Shown: positions 1 through 7,876, counted from the stretch's first letter. The stretch is DNA of 64,000 nt from Paenibacillus harenae DSM 16969 (GCF_000422465.1 NZ_AULV01000013.1:62001-126000); one strand, 5' to 3'. Numbers and translations: made by a program. The notes: generated by a model not told the origin, from the sequence alone.

Positions 1-464
1 TTGCGCAATTGATTGGACGGATGCTTATATGTGTAACTCTCATCCTCTGGGGATATCAACAAATCAATCGAGAAATGAACGAAATCAAGCGATTGATTCA
101 GTAAATCCTGGTTCAGATCGTTGAGGTTCTTCAGTTCCTTCAGCACGCTTTCAAGCCGTTCATGAACTTCTTGCAGCCGAATACGCTCCTCCGGCACGAA
201 GACGACCCCCATCAGCTGGCGATAAGTCGTGTTGATCCGATTCTTCACGCCTTTCTCCAGCATGAGCTTCCTGCAGGCCGCAACCCGCATCATATCCATC
301 GCCGTTATATCCTTGAGTATCTTGGATTCCAACCGCATAATGCGCATAAGGGAATCAAGGTCTTTGCTTATTATGGCTTGCTTCTTCTCCAAACCCGACT
401 GCAGCAGGTGCTTATGCATTTCGGTTAAGCTGTCCATCGTTTCGATAACTTTGGATACCGTCAT
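1..464 (-). CDS. flgN: FlgN-type flagellar export chaperone (3' end outside window)
   Basis: The minus-strand frame opens at an ATG at 464 (MTVSKVIETMDSLTEMHKHLL...) and stays open to the window edge, so 154 residues are visible and the C-terminus is missing. It is helical, charged and cysteine-poor apart from one Cys, as expected of FlgN, the small cytoplasmic chaperone for the hook-filament junction proteins FlgK and FlgL. A purine-rich stretch (ggtggcaggcgag) precedes the ATG. It starts 27 bases after the flgM stop and is probably co-transcribed with it; flgM-flgN order is the rule in Bacillales. The assignment rests on position plus general character rather than a strong motif. Confidence 0.82.
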   Translation of the reverse strand, partial: MTVSKVIETMDSLTEMHKHLLQSGLEKKQAIISKDLDSLMRIMRLESKILKDITAMDMMRVAACRKLMLEKGVKNRINTTYRQLMGVVFVPEERIRLQEVHERLESVLKELKNLNDLNQDLLNQSLDFVHFSIDLLISPEDESYTYKHPSNQLR

Positions 465-491
465 TTTCTCGCCTGCCACCTTCTATTAGTT

Positions 492-758
492 CTAATCCTT
501 CAAGTAGGGTAAGAGCTTCTCTGCAATCTTGCCGGCTTCAACATGATAAGTGCCGGATGTTACCGACTGCTTGAGCTGATTGATCCGTTCGTTCCGTTCG
601 GCGCTGCCCGCTTGGCTGGTTGTCAGCATTTCTTTGGCTGCTGCCGAGATTTGCACCTCATCCTTCTTGCGCGCCTTGCTTGCTTCGCTTGAACGGGCTT
701 CATTTTGCTTCTGGTAGGTGTTAAGCGCACCTATGCGATTCGTTTCGTTTATTTTCAA
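492..758 (-). CDS. flgM: Anti-sigma-28 factor FlgM
   Basis: FlgM binds the flagellar sigma factor SigD and holds it inactive until the hook is complete, then is exported. I place the start at a TTG at 758 (MKINETNRIGALNTYQ...) rather than at the ATG at 776. GAGGTG (770-765) lies 6 bases before the TTG, and bacillar FlgM proteins start with MKIN-like residues. This gives 88 aa, the length of B. subtilis FlgM. The conserved C-terminal SigD-binding half is present: residues KKDEVQISAAAKEML, then the region ending in YHVEAGKIAEKLLPYLKD. A sigma-D promoter candidate lies 150 bases upstream, which would give the usual SigD autoregulation. flgN follows. Confidence 0.93.
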   Translation of the reverse strand: MKINETNRIGALNTYQKQNEARSSEASKARKKDEVQISAAAKEMLTTSQAGSAERNERINQLKQSVTSGTYHVEAGKIAEKLLPYLKD

Positions 759-790
759 TTCATTCACCTCATTCATTTGCAGGACCTAAG

Positions 791-887
791 CGTAAACGGC
801 TGTCAACTTCCTCCGGCGTAGACAGCTGACGTTTCGCAGAAATATAAACCTGTTATACGTATGAAACTTAGACGAGCTTATCGTTAA
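791..887. repeat. Interspersed intergenic repeat, copy 1 (most divergent)
   Basis: This stretch between yvyF and flgM aligns over about 95 bases with three other intergenic stretches (4651-4750, 29482-29585, 56219-56376). Shared blocks in order are a CTGTC-rich start, TTTCGCAGAAATATAA (CGCGGAGAA in the others) and TATGAAACTTA. It ends directly at the A-run of the terminator at 886-920. The matches are by eye and degenerate. Confidence 0.5.
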
Positions 888-920
888 AAAAGCCGAATAC
901 CTTTACAAGTATTATCGGCT
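886..920 (-). terminator. Rho-independent terminator after yvyF
   Basis: Read on the minus strand, GCCGATAATAC and GTATTCGGC form a stem with a small bulge around a 9-base loop, followed by TTTTTT (891-886). It lies 48 bases past the yvyF stop. Its 5' arm doubles as the -10 element of the sigma-D promoter candidate. Confidence 0.7.
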
Positions 921-939
921 TCATTCAAATAAAAATTTA
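912..939 (-). promoter_or_regulatory. Sigma-D (flagellar) promoter candidate for flgM-flgN
   Basis: Minus strand TAAA (939-936), a 16-base spacer, then GCCGATAA (919-912). This matches the SigD consensus TAAA-N14..16-GCCGATAT at all but the last base. It lies 150 bases upstream of flgM, the gene known to have a SigD promoter in B. subtilis. It overlaps the 5' arm of the yvyF terminator. Confidence 0.7.
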
Positions 940-967
940 TAGGCATGAAAATATTAGCATGATTTCA

Positions 968-1384
968 TTATTTGTCCTTATATTTGTCCAGACTTTTGTA
1001 TGCGCCGGCACGCGAATCAGACCCTCTAAGGTCATCCTTCCTGGCTAAGTCCTCAAGCATATGCTGCTTATCTCTCTGCAGCCGGGCGCGGCAATTGTCG
1101 CATATATGGTTTTCACGGATAAGCGATCCGCAGGATTCGCACGGGTACGATAAATTTGGAGCGTTCATCATGGAGATCCGGCCTTCGCGGATAAACTTCG
1201 TAATTTGCTTGATGGATACCCCGGTTGCGTCTGATACTTCCGTAATGATCGAACCTCTATTTTCACGTAAGTAGTCTGCGCATCGCTCGTACTCTTTATC
1301 GATTTCACGCAAGCACGACGGGCAGACGTCTCTAAAATTTTTGGCAAATAGTTTACCGCAGCGAGGACAATTATCCAGGTTCAT
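968..1384 (-). CDS. yvyF: YvyF-type flagellar operon protein (TIGR03826 family)
   Basis: 138 aa. Start chosen at the ATG at 1384 (MNLDNCPRCGKLF), which has GGAGGG 8 bases upstream; the frame is open further but without a ribosome binding site. Two CxxC zinc-ribbon pairs lie at the N-terminus (CPRCG, CPSCL) and two more near residues 95-110 (CESCG, CDNCR), flanking a helix-turn-helix-like segment (VSDATGVSIKQITKFIREGRI) similar to MerR-type DNA-binding helices. Family members sit between comFC and flgM in Bacillales, as here, and are linked to flagellar gene regulation, but the biochemical role is not settled. Terminator at 886-920. Confidence 0.9.
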   Translation of the reverse strand: MNLDNCPRCGKLFAKNFRDVCPSCLREIDKEYERCADYLRENRGSIITEVSDATGVSIKQITKFIREGRISMMNAPNLSYPCESCGSLIRENHICDNCRARLQRDKQHMLEDLARKDDLRGSDSRAGAYKSLDKYKDK

Positions 1385-1496
1385 CGCTCTGAGCCCTCCT
1401 TCTTTGTCGATCATCATCGACTTTTATTTACATTCTAATCGAAACCTATAAATTTTTCACTATGAATCTATTACTTCACACTTATTCGCGCCCTGA

Positions 1497-2390
1497 TTAG
1501 GATCGAGCCCAGGTAAGCACATAGATTTCGAAAGGCAGTTCAGATTGTTGCAGGAGTGTCCGTGAGCAAGCCTCGGACGTGCTGCCGGTCGTATAAATAT
1601 CGTCGATAAGAAGAATGCGGTATCTACCGCGGCTTCCGTCTGGATGATTTGGCCCGGCAAGCCGATCTTTGTGAAGCCGATGAAGCTCCATGGGATTGAT
1701 TTCAAAAAGCTGCCTCGTATCCTTAAGCCTTTCGGAACGCGTTTTGAAGCTTTGCTTCTCCGTATGCCGCGCGCGAACGAGCAAATCCAGAAGCGGTATG
1801 TCATAACGCTGCGCAATATGCGCTGCAAGCTGCTCGGCTTGGTTAAAGCCGCGGTCCCTTGCCCGCTCCCGGCTAATCGGCACATAGACGATCGCATCCC
1901 AGTATTGGCGGAACGGGATTTTGCGGCGAGAGTCGGGCTTAGCCGGCTTACTGCTCCGATAAGCTATTTCCGAAGTAAGCAGCTCGAATGCCGGAAGCAG
2001 CATCGCCCCTAGAAGAGGCTCCAGCTGTTCGTTGCCCCGATATTTGTACTGGGCGAGCAGCGCGCGCATCATCGGGTCATATTGCACCGCGCTGCGGTTG
2101 CAAACAAAGGAGCGGTGCGGGCTGCGAACGCAGTCGTCGCAGCGGATGCCGCGGCCGCATTTGGGACACTGAATGCGGGTGAGCCATGGTATTGCGGAGA
2201 GACACGCTCCGCAAACGCTGTTCCGAAGCCCGGCCGGCAGCTTCGGGTGGTTTGGGTTGTCCGCGCTGCGAGCCGCGGGTTGCGTTTTGCCGCATATGAG
2301 GCATGCGGCAGAGTGCGGCGCGAGCAGCTGCGTGGATGCGGTGAAAGCGGCGCGAAGCCGCTGCAGCCATGAGGTTGGCGAGACGATCAT
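1497..2390 (-). CDS. comFC: ComFC, phosphoribosyltransferase-family competence protein
   Basis: 297 aa. The ATG at 2390 overlaps the comFA stop as ATGA, which fixes the start (MIVSPTSWLQRL). It has an N-terminal zinc-ribbon region (CLICG, then CGACL, CPKCG, CDDC between about residues 30 and 100) and a C-terminal type I phosphoribosyltransferase fold with the PRPP loop RILLIDDIYTTGSTSE. ComFC (ComF/GntX family) is needed for DNA uptake during transformation and works in the cytoplasm with the ComFA ATPase. No comFB lies between comFA and comFC, unlike in B. subtilis. yvyF starts 112 bases downstream. Confidence 0.93.
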   Translation of the reverse strand: MIVSPTSWLQRLRAAFTASTQLLAPHSAACLICGKTQPAARSADNPNHPKLPAGLRNSVCGACLSAIPWLTRIQCPKCGRGIRCDDCVRSPHRSFVCNRSAVQYDPMMRALLAQYKYRGNEQLEPLLGAMLLPAFELLTSEIAYRSSKPAKPDSRRKIPFRQYWDAIVYVPISRERARDRGFNQAEQLAAHIAQRYDIPLLDLLVRARHTEKQSFKTRSERLKDTRQLFEINPMELHRLHKDRLAGPNHPDGSRGRYRILLIDDIYTTGSTSEACSRTLLQQSELPFEIYVLTWARS

Positions 2391-4507
2391 CGGGGCGAGC
2401 CTCCTTTGTGCGCGGGAAGCAAGTACCCCTGCTTGCGCGCAATGCGGTTCATCGTTTTTATGTGGCGAACGGCGGCTATTTGCGAACGGTTGCGTTCCCG
2501 GCTGCAAAAATAAACCCTTCCGAACGGGTCGTCCGCCGAGCGTCCCGCTCTTCCGGCCATTTGCACCAGGGAGGCCTCGTCAAACAACCGGCCGTCCGCA
2601 TCCAAAATATAGACGTCGCTTCTGGGTATCGTGACGCCGCGTTCAAGAATGGTCGTCGTAACAAGCACGCGAATTTCCCGGGCACGGAATCGCCGCACCT
2701 TCAAGGTTCGGTCGTCGTCCTGCGACGAGGTTGCTTCTATGGCGGAATGTCGGAGCGCAGCGCGCAGCAAGGCGGCCATCGGCTCCGTTTGCACGATTTT
2801 TTGTACGAATATAAAAAGCTGGGCATCCCGATTCAATGACTGACGCAAGGCGGCCAGCAGCTTGACAGGAAGCTTGCGTTTCTGCAGCATTTGGGCGACT
2901 GCCGGTGCAGGAAGCAGCTGCGGTACCGGCAGCGGGTTCCGGTGGTAGCGCACGGGCACTTTAGCATGCGGAAGTTTTCCGCTTCGCGCAGCGCGCTGCA
3001 GCTCATTCGGCGGCGTTGCCGATAATAACAAACGCGCTGCGCCAGGCGCACAGCTTTTGTCCGCCGCGTAATGCAGAATAGGGTCGCCATGATAAGGAAA
3101 AGCGTCAATTTCGTCAATGATGACCAGATCAAAGCCCTCGTTGAACCGAAGCAATTGATGCGTCGTGGACAGCGTAATTTCTCCTGCCTCCCACCGCTGT
3201 TCGCTGCCGCCGTATAAGGTAACGACAGAAGCGTTTGGAAAAGCTTTGCGAATTCGCGGATCGAGCTCGATAACCACATCGCGGCGAGGCGTCGCGATGA
3301 GCGCTCTGCCGCCTCGAAGCAGCACCGATTCCACAAGCGGGAAGATCATCTCCGTTTTTCCCGCTCCCGTAACGGCCCATAACAAAAAGTTGCGAATCGG
3401 CGGCGCGGATTTCTCGGCAGGTAATACGGGACGCGCTGCTGAAGCACGGTTTTCAACGAAACGGAGCGCCTTCGCCGCGGCTGCCGTTTGCGCCGGACTC
3501 AGCTTCCATCTCTCAAGCCGCTGCTCAATCGGCAGTAGAGAGCGCTGAAGACCAGCTCCGCCCGCCCCCTCGCTCTCAAGTTGACCCGTGACGAGCAGCT
3601 CGCATTCCCGGCTTCGCCCCATCCCGATGCACGCCGCACAATAGGCGCACAGCCGCCCGCACGCCGCGCATGCCGTGCGGCGCATAGCCGCCTCCCCGCT
3701 CCCGCAGCGCTTGCACCTGCGTCCGCCTCTGCCGGCGGCGACCGCTCCGCTCAGGCGTACCCGCCCGAGCAGCGCGGCCAGCTGGAGCGTTCCGCTCCAG
3801 CTTCCATCGGCGCCGGGACCGCCGGCACCGTCCAGCAGGGCGTGCGCTTCGCTGCGCAGAAGCGCACGTCCCTGCATAGCCTCCGCGGCAAGCTTCGCTC
3901 CTGCCGAGAGCTCACCCAACTCCGCATCGCTATACGCTCGCTCCATTGCCCCTACTGCAAGCTCCGCATCGCTATACGCTCGCTCCGTCTCCCCTGCCCG
4001 CTCGCCACGTCCTCCTTCTCGCTCTTCGCTACAACCCCACCGCTCCGCCTTCCCTGTCAAGCTCGCGCCGCCCGCCGTCTGCGGACGCCTGCGCCCTCCT
4101 CCAAACAACCCCCGCCAACCAGCACTCTTTCCGCCCGTCAACGCTTCCCGCTTCGCCTTTTCAACACAGGCAAACAGACGCTGCAACGCTTCCAACTCAT
4201 TACTTACTTCCCTTCCACTGCCTCCAACACTATCCCTCTCACGCAGGCTCTCTTTCTTCCCCGCCATCACATGCCATCTCCCTTTCTTCCCTGCGGAACC
4301 TCCCTCCCACAACTCAACCGCACGACATGCATCGCCCAGCGGCAAAGCTTCCTTCCATAACCAGACACAATCAGCAATCGCTTCATTCAACCTGCCTCCC
4401 GCCCCAAAGCAGCCATTCATCCAAAACTGCTTGTCTACCACCGGCTCGACCGTCACCCTTGCTTGCCAACTCGCTCTAACCTTTACCGTGTATACATATG
4501 CCTTCAT
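2387..4507 (-). CDS. comFA: ComFA, DNA-uptake helicase/ATPase
   Basis: 706 aa, against about 460 in B. subtilis. ATG at 4507 with GGAAGGAG 9 bases upstream. ComFA is the DEAD-box motor that helps pull single-stranded DNA through ComEC during transformation. Motifs in order: a four-cysteine zinc site around residues 260-295 (RCKRCG, CAACG, CAYC), Walker A AVTGAGKTEM, Walker B/DEAD-like IIDEIDAF, LLLSATPP (motif III) and GRAGRSADD (motif VI) near the C-terminus. The first 250 residues are an extra Ala/Gly/Glu/Arg-rich region with a short tandem repeat and no motif I recognise. The extreme GC of this part produces long spurious frames on the plus strand. Overlaps comFC by 4 bases. Confidence 0.93.
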   Translation of the reverse strand: MKAYVYTVKVRASWQARVTVEPVVDKQFWMNGCFGAGGRLNEAIADCVWLWKEALPLGDACRAVELWEGGSAGKKGRWHVMAGKKESLRERDSVGGSGREVSNELEALQRLFACVEKAKREALTGGKSAGWRGLFGGGRRRPQTAGGASLTGKAERWGCSEEREGGRGERAGETERAYSDAELAVGAMERAYSDAELGELSAGAKLAAEAMQGRALLRSEAHALLDGAGGPGADGSWSGTLQLAALLGRVRLSGAVAAGRGGRRCKRCGSGEAAMRRTACAACGRLCAYCAACIGMGRSRECELLVTGQLESEGAGGAGLQRSLLPIEQRLERWKLSPAQTAAAAKALRFVENRASAARPVLPAEKSAPPIRNFLLWAVTGAGKTEMIFPLVESVLLRGGRALIATPRRDVVIELDPRIRKAFPNASVVTLYGGSEQRWEAGEITLSTTHQLLRFNEGFDLVIIDEIDAFPYHGDPILHYAADKSCAPGAARLLLSATPPNELQRAARSGKLPHAKVPVRYHRNPLPVPQLLPAPAVAQMLQKRKLPVKLLAALRQSLNRDAQLFIFVQKIVQTEPMAALLRAALRHSAIEATSSQDDDRTLKVRRFRAREIRVLVTTTILERGVTIPRSDVYILDADGRLFDEASLVQMAGRAGRSADDPFGRVYFCSRERNRSQIAAVRHIKTMNRIARKQGYLLPAHKGGSPR
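3920..3986. repeat. Direct repeat inside comFA
   Basis: A 25-base sequence, starting CTCCGCATCGCTATACGC, occurs at 3920-3944 and again at 3962-3986, spaced 42 bases (14 codons). In the protein this duplicates the segment ERAYSDAEL in the non-conserved N-terminal region of ComFA. Confidence 0.85.
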
Positions 4508-4650
4508 CCCCGAACACTCCTTCCAACTTTTCGTACTGCATGCTTTTCCGATAACCGACTATTCCCAACCCGAACATCCCAATTTTCATTCCATTACGCT
4601 TCACTGGTTAAGCAGCAACACCGATTAATCCGCCTTAAAAGCACCTAAAC

Positions 4651-4750
4651 AAGCAGCAACGCCTGTCGGCGCCCCTATCAGATAACGCAACCGTTCGCGG
4701 AGAATGCTGAGTGCATACAAGTGTGAAACTTATACATGTCAGAAAATGAA
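4651..4750. repeat. Interspersed intergenic repeat, copy 2
   Basis: Blocks in order: AAGCAGCAACGCCTGTCGGC, CAGATAACGCAACCGTTCG, CGGAGAATGCTGAGTGCATA, GTGTGAAACTTATACATG. The same blocks in the same order occur at 56219-56376 and 29482-29585, and less well at 791-887. It ends at a terminator hairpin, like the others. Confidence 0.7.
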
Positions 4751-4806
4751 AAAAGCACACCCCACGACGCGTTCTGCGCCCTAAAGTGTGCTTCACTTTT
4801 TTCATC
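4747..4806. terminator. Bidirectional terminator-like hairpin
   Basis: AAGCACAC (4753-4760) pairs with GTGTGCTT (4786-4793), with a secondary CGCGTTCTGCG hairpin in the loop. A-rich sequence precedes it and CACTTTTTTC follows, so both strands get a U-run. On the minus strand it would stop transcription coming from the gene at 5333-5794 before it reaches comFA. Confidence 0.6.
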
Positions 4807-4891
4807 CTATATTTCTTGCTTGATGTAGTTAACTGACCCTGTTATTTCAATTCCCAAGCTTATCTAAAAGCTCATACTCAAATCTTTTTAC

Positions 4892-5085
4892 GAATCTAAC
4901 CGGAAAACCTCCCGTAAAATATCCTCATCAGCGAAAAGTATCAGTTTAAACGGATTTTCTCCCGCTTTTTCCGGTAATTTGCCGCCAAGAAGCTGCAATC
5001 CCCGTAAATAACGCCGCATTTTCCCTTTAAAATGCTCCAATTTACAAAATCCGGCGAAATAGAGGGAGTTTTTCCCGTTAGACTC
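4892..5085. repeat. MITE-like element with 22-bp terminal inverted repeats
   Basis: The left end (4892-4913, core CTAACCGGAAAACCTCCC) is the inverse of the right end (5064-5085, core in reverse CTAACGGGAAAAACTCCC), with 3 mismatches in 22 bases. The 150 bases between have no open frame of note and contain further GGAAAA/TTTTCC and CCGGTAATTTGCCG blocks. There is no transposase. I recall similar sequences between Paenibacillus genes but cannot search here. Confidence 0.55.
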
Positions 5086-5325
5086 TTAGAGCCTCATGGA
5101 CTAATCCTCAAAGGCTTAAACCCTTAGACCCTACAAACTCCTGAGACCCGGATCCTCGGTACTTTAGCGCTCTCAACGCTCCCTGAACTCATTAGCACCT
5201 TTTGCACTCTTATCGCTCTTAGCACCCTTACACACTCAGTGCCCTCAGCACCCTCAGAACCTCAGCCCAATTCCTCAAGAACCGCCCGTCCTAATCCGCT
5301 GCTGATAATCCTTCTATTTCCGCTA
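5086..5325. other. Gene-free low-complexity stretch
   Basis: This stretch is C/T-rich and full of degenerate short motifs such as CTTAGA, CCTCAG, GCACCCT and CACTC (CTCAGCACCCTCAGAACC is typical). It holds no convincing coding frame, promoter or hairpin. It looks like decayed tandem repeat between the MITE-like element and the gene at 5333. Confidence 0.45.
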
Positions 5326-5332
5326 GTATACC

Positions 5333-5794
5333 TCAAAACGGCATCTTCGACAAATCGGCCGGATTCTGCAAATCGACCAAAACGGCGTGATCGGCCTGCG
5401 ATACGATTCCTTCCGCCTGCAGCATCCACATGAGCTGGGTAGCATCCGTCTCATACCAATGCGAGCGCTTACTATCCTTCAGCTCCTGCAGCGGTTCATC
5501 CGTCTTCGCGTGCAGCTTCACCTTATGTCCGCTTCTGGCCATCCGTTCGACAATCGCCTTCGTTTCCTCCGATACGCCGCGGTCTATGATCGTTAAGCGA
5601 ACATCCGTCCCCATGCGCCGCGAAAAAGAGAACAAGTTGCGCATGACCCACTCCATATTATGCTGCCTTTCATCCGCGACCAGTACATAATGCTTACCTG
5701 GCTGCCGCTTTCTGCTCCGAATCCGGTAGGCCAGATGTACCGACAACGCAGCCAAAACATAACAGCCAATGACCCAAAAAAGAAGTTCTAACAT
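5333..5794 (-). CDS. Uncharacterised membrane-anchored protein
   Basis: 153 aa, ATG at 5794 with AGAGGAGG 9 bases upstream; the upstream GTG in frame is part of that ribosome binding site. One N-terminal membrane helix (LLFWVIGCYVLAALSVHLAY) is followed by a basic stop-transfer (RIRSRKRQ), so the rest is probably cytoplasmic. The soluble part is alpha/beta in character (HYVLVADERQHNMEW, DVRLTIIDRG, HAVLVDLQN) and resembles a small Rossmann-like or glycosyltransferase-like fold, but it has no diagnostic motif and I do not recognise the family. It is divergent from the LPXTG protein gene. Confidence 0.65.
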   Translation of the reverse strand: MLELLFWVIGCYVLAALSVHLAYRIRSRKRQPGKHYVLVADERQHNMEWVMRNLFSFSRRMGTDVRLTIIDRGVSEETKAIVERMARSGHKVKLHAKTDEPLQELKDSKRSHWYETDATQLMWMLQAEGIVSQADHAVLVDLQNPADLSKMPF

Positions 5795-5939
5795 GGCGGC
5801 CACCTCCTCTATGCCACACTATATGCCGCAAAGAGCCCACAGGTTCCGGCATTCAGGACAAGATGACAAAATGTGCCCCAATGTTAAAAAGGTCTTTTAT
5901 ACCTATAAAAATGGGATAGGATCCGACAAAGAAATACCC

Positions 5940-5967
5940 TTGAGCAATTATCTATTTATGTTATTAT
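5940..5967 (+). promoter_or_regulatory. Possible sigma-A promoter of the LPXTG protein gene
   Basis: TTGAGC (5940-5945), 16 bases, TATTAT (5962-5967), 60 bases before the start codon. The match is moderate in an AT-rich stretch. Confidence 0.35.
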
Positions 5968-6027
5968 TTAACTAGGTGTTCGTTATTAAGCACAATAACG
6001 AGCGAACATATAGAATTGGGAGTGTGA

Positions 6028-7602
6028 ATGATGAGACTTTTCAAAAAGCATCTTTCTTTGTGCATAGCCATCATAATGGTTTTCTCGTTAGCATTGAGCT
6101 CCTCCGTCATGGCGGATGGACAAAACGACGGGGAGCAGATCACGGCTGCGGCTGCCGCAGATAACAGCTGCTCGTCCTACTCGACCAGCCGCGACGATAT
6201 TTCCGATGAACCCGGACAAAAGCCCGTCATCGTCGATAACGGTAACGGCACCGCGACGGCGACCTTTACAACGAAGGTGGATTGCGTTCAAGTCAGCTTC
6301 TCCTCCTACAGCTTTCCGCTTGATTGGGTGCCGACAGGAGAGGGAGGAACTCCCTATGAGGTTCAAATCTTTCACGATGGCGAGACCGCTGTCTACAGCC
6401 AGGCCGGAACCTATTCTGTTACGATCGCTTTGCCGGTATGCGCCCCTTTTCAAGCGGACATCTATAGCGGCCCTGAGCAGCGGCAGCTGGGAACCGGGGG
6501 ACACGGCTCAACGATTAAAACTTGGCTATTCGAAAAGTTCAATAACTGCGGGGATGTCACTGTTAATAAACATCTGAATGAAGCCGAAGGCGCGCCTCAT
6601 GCGGGAGTCACCTTCGAACTTTGGAAGAACGGACTGCTGATTAGAAGCGGAGTATCGGACGAAGCAGGCGTCGTTCAGTTCCTGGATGTCCCGGCAGGCA
6701 CGTATGAATTAAAGGAAATGTTAGCAGACGGGTTCACAACCGATTTACCCGATCCATCTTCTCTGGTCGTATCCAGAGACTCGACTACAGTTAAGCTCGT
6801 CATCAACACGCCAAAGCTTAAACTGGAGGCCGTATGTACGGCAAATCCCGACGAGAAGCGAAGTTGGAAAGTGATCAACGAGAGCAATATCGATGTCCCA
6901 TTCATGTGGAAGATTAACGGAACTACACAGTCCGGCGAAGGCAGCGTGACGAAGAACGCGTCAATTGATTTTATGTCCGACACGGAGAATACGAACACAG
7001 CTACTATTTACTGGGGAAAAACCAAAGAGCTGAGCGCGGTGAGTGACGGAACCCTATGCACGACGCCAACGCCAACGCCGACACCTACACCTACTCCAAC
7101 TCCTACACCAACTACGACACCTGACAACACGCCTACTCCTACACCTACGAATACACCGACCGCGACACCTGACAACACGCCAACTCCAACACCTACGAAT
7201 ACACCGACTACGACACCTGATAACACGCCAACGCCAACACCAACACCTACGTCTACGCCAACATCAACACCGTCTACGACACCGGACAATACGCCTACTT
7301 CTACGCCTGCGACAACACCTACGACTACTCCGACATCGACACCCGAGATAACGCCAAGCACTACGCCGGACGCGACAACGACGCCGGAGGCGACTACCTC
7401 CATTGAGGTGGACGAGGAAGATCCGGACGATCCGACGCCTACGGACTCGATTATTGAAATTGACGAGGAAACCGTACCGATCGACACTCTGCCAAAAACG
7501 GGCGAGTCCAGTCCTTATCCTTACTATCTGATCGGCGCCTTCACCCTTTCAGCCGGACTCCTGTCACTTCGCCATCGGCAGGCCCGCAGAAAAAACCATT
7601 AA
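6028..7602 (+). CDS. LPXTG-anchored surface protein with SpaA/Cna-B-like domain
   Basis: 524 aa. Start at 6028 or the adjacent ATG at 6031; GGGAG lies at 6018-6022. It has a signal peptide ([19 protein letters not shown]), then an N-terminal domain of about 150 residues with several cysteines. A prealbumin-like SpaA/Cna-B domain follows, from VTVNKH to TYELKEM, whose Lys and Glu are the usual isopeptide partners. Next come another domain ([20 protein letters not shown]), a 110-residue Thr/Pro-rich stalk, an acidic segment, and the sortase signal LPKTGE, a membrane helix and [10 protein letters not shown]. It should be covalently attached to peptidoglycan by a sortase, which is not encoded here. 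The stalk spans the wall; the head domains may bind a surface or partner, but no ligand can be inferred. Terminator at 7631-7671. Confidence 0.88.
   Translation: MMRLFKKHLSLCIAIIMVFSLALSSSVMADGQNDGEQITAAAAADNSCSSYSTSRDDISDEPGQKPVIVDNGNGTATATFTTKVDCVQVSFSSYSFPLDWVPTGEGGTPYEVQIFHDGETAVYSQAGTYSVTIALPVCAPFQADIYSGPEQRQLGTGGHGSTIKTWLFEKFNNCGDVTVNKHLNEAEGAPHAGVTFELWKNGLLIRSGVSDEAGVVQFLDVPAGTYELKEMLADGFTTDLPDPSSLVVSRDSTTVKLVINTPKLKLEAVCTANPDEKRSWKVINESNIDVPFMWKINGTTQSGEGSVTKNASIDFMSDTENTNTATIYWGKTKELSAVSDGTLCTTPTPTPTPTPTPTPTPTTTPDNTPTPTPTNTPTATPDNTPTPTPTNTPTTTPDNTPTPTPTPTSTPTSTPSTTPDNTPTSTPATTPTTTPTSTPEITPSTTPDATTTPEATTSIEVDEEDPDDPTPTDSIIEIDEETVPIDTLPKTGESSPYPYYLIGAFTLSAGLLSLRHRQARRKNH
7060..7395 (+). 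repeat. Degenerate tandem repeat coding a Thr/Pro stalk
   Basis: Repeats of ACNCCNACN coding (TP)n, with a longer unit of about 16 residues ([16 protein letters not shown]) recurring at least three times at DNA level. The copies differ at synonymous and Ala/Thr/Ser positions, so length variation between strains is likely. Confidence 0.85.
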
Positions 7603-7630
7603 GAGCATGCCTCCCATCATTTGAGCCCTC

Positions 7631-7671
7631 ATCTCCGGAGCCGCCCTAAAAGCAGCTTCGGAGATTTTTTT
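7631..7671 (+). terminator. Terminator after the LPXTG protein gene
   Basis: ATCTCCGGAGC (7631-7641) pairs with GCTTCGGAGAT (7655-7665) with one mismatch, then TTTTTT to 7671. Confidence 0.85.
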
Positions 7672-7748
7672 CACCTTCAGATCATCCTGAGCCAAAGGGA
7701 TAGTGTCCCAAAGAATGGTAACCCTTTATACGCAGGGAAAAAGCTAAA

Positions 7749-7774
7749 GCCAACGCTTCGCACGAATCGTTGGC
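7749..7774 (-). terminator. Possible second hairpin downstream of degU
   Basis: On the minus strand GCCAACG (7774-7768) and CGTTGGC (7755-7749) form a 7-bp stem with a 12-base loop, followed by TTTAGCTTTTT. It is weaker than the hairpin at 7802-7833, which comes first after degU. Confidence 0.45.
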
Positions 7775-7801
7775 AGCTCAACTGGAGCCATTCATTGCCG
7801 C

Positions 7802-7833
7802 AAAAAAAAAAGAGCCCGCATCATCGGATACGG
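7802..7833 (-). terminator. Terminator after degU
   Basis: On the minus strand CCGTATC, loop CGAT and GATGCGG (7833-7816, one G-T pair) are followed by GCTC and a run of nine Ts. It starts 44 bases past the degU stop. Confidence 0.7.
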
Positions 7834-7876
7834 AATCTTCTCCATATAACAAATTCTGTATACGCCAAAACGGCCG

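Noticed and set aside
2387..2390. comFB between comFA and comFC
   Set aside because: The two genes overlap by four bases, so comFB is absent from this position.
3581..4628. Plus-strand frames of 259 and 317 aa opposite comFA
   Set aside because: Pro/Ser/Ala/Arg low-complexity products of a GC-rich gene read backwards; the minus-strand ComFA has motifs, a ribosome binding site and operon context.
5086..5325. CRISPR-like or spacer array in the low-complexity stretch
   Set aside because: No repeat of constant length and spacing; only degenerate short motifs.
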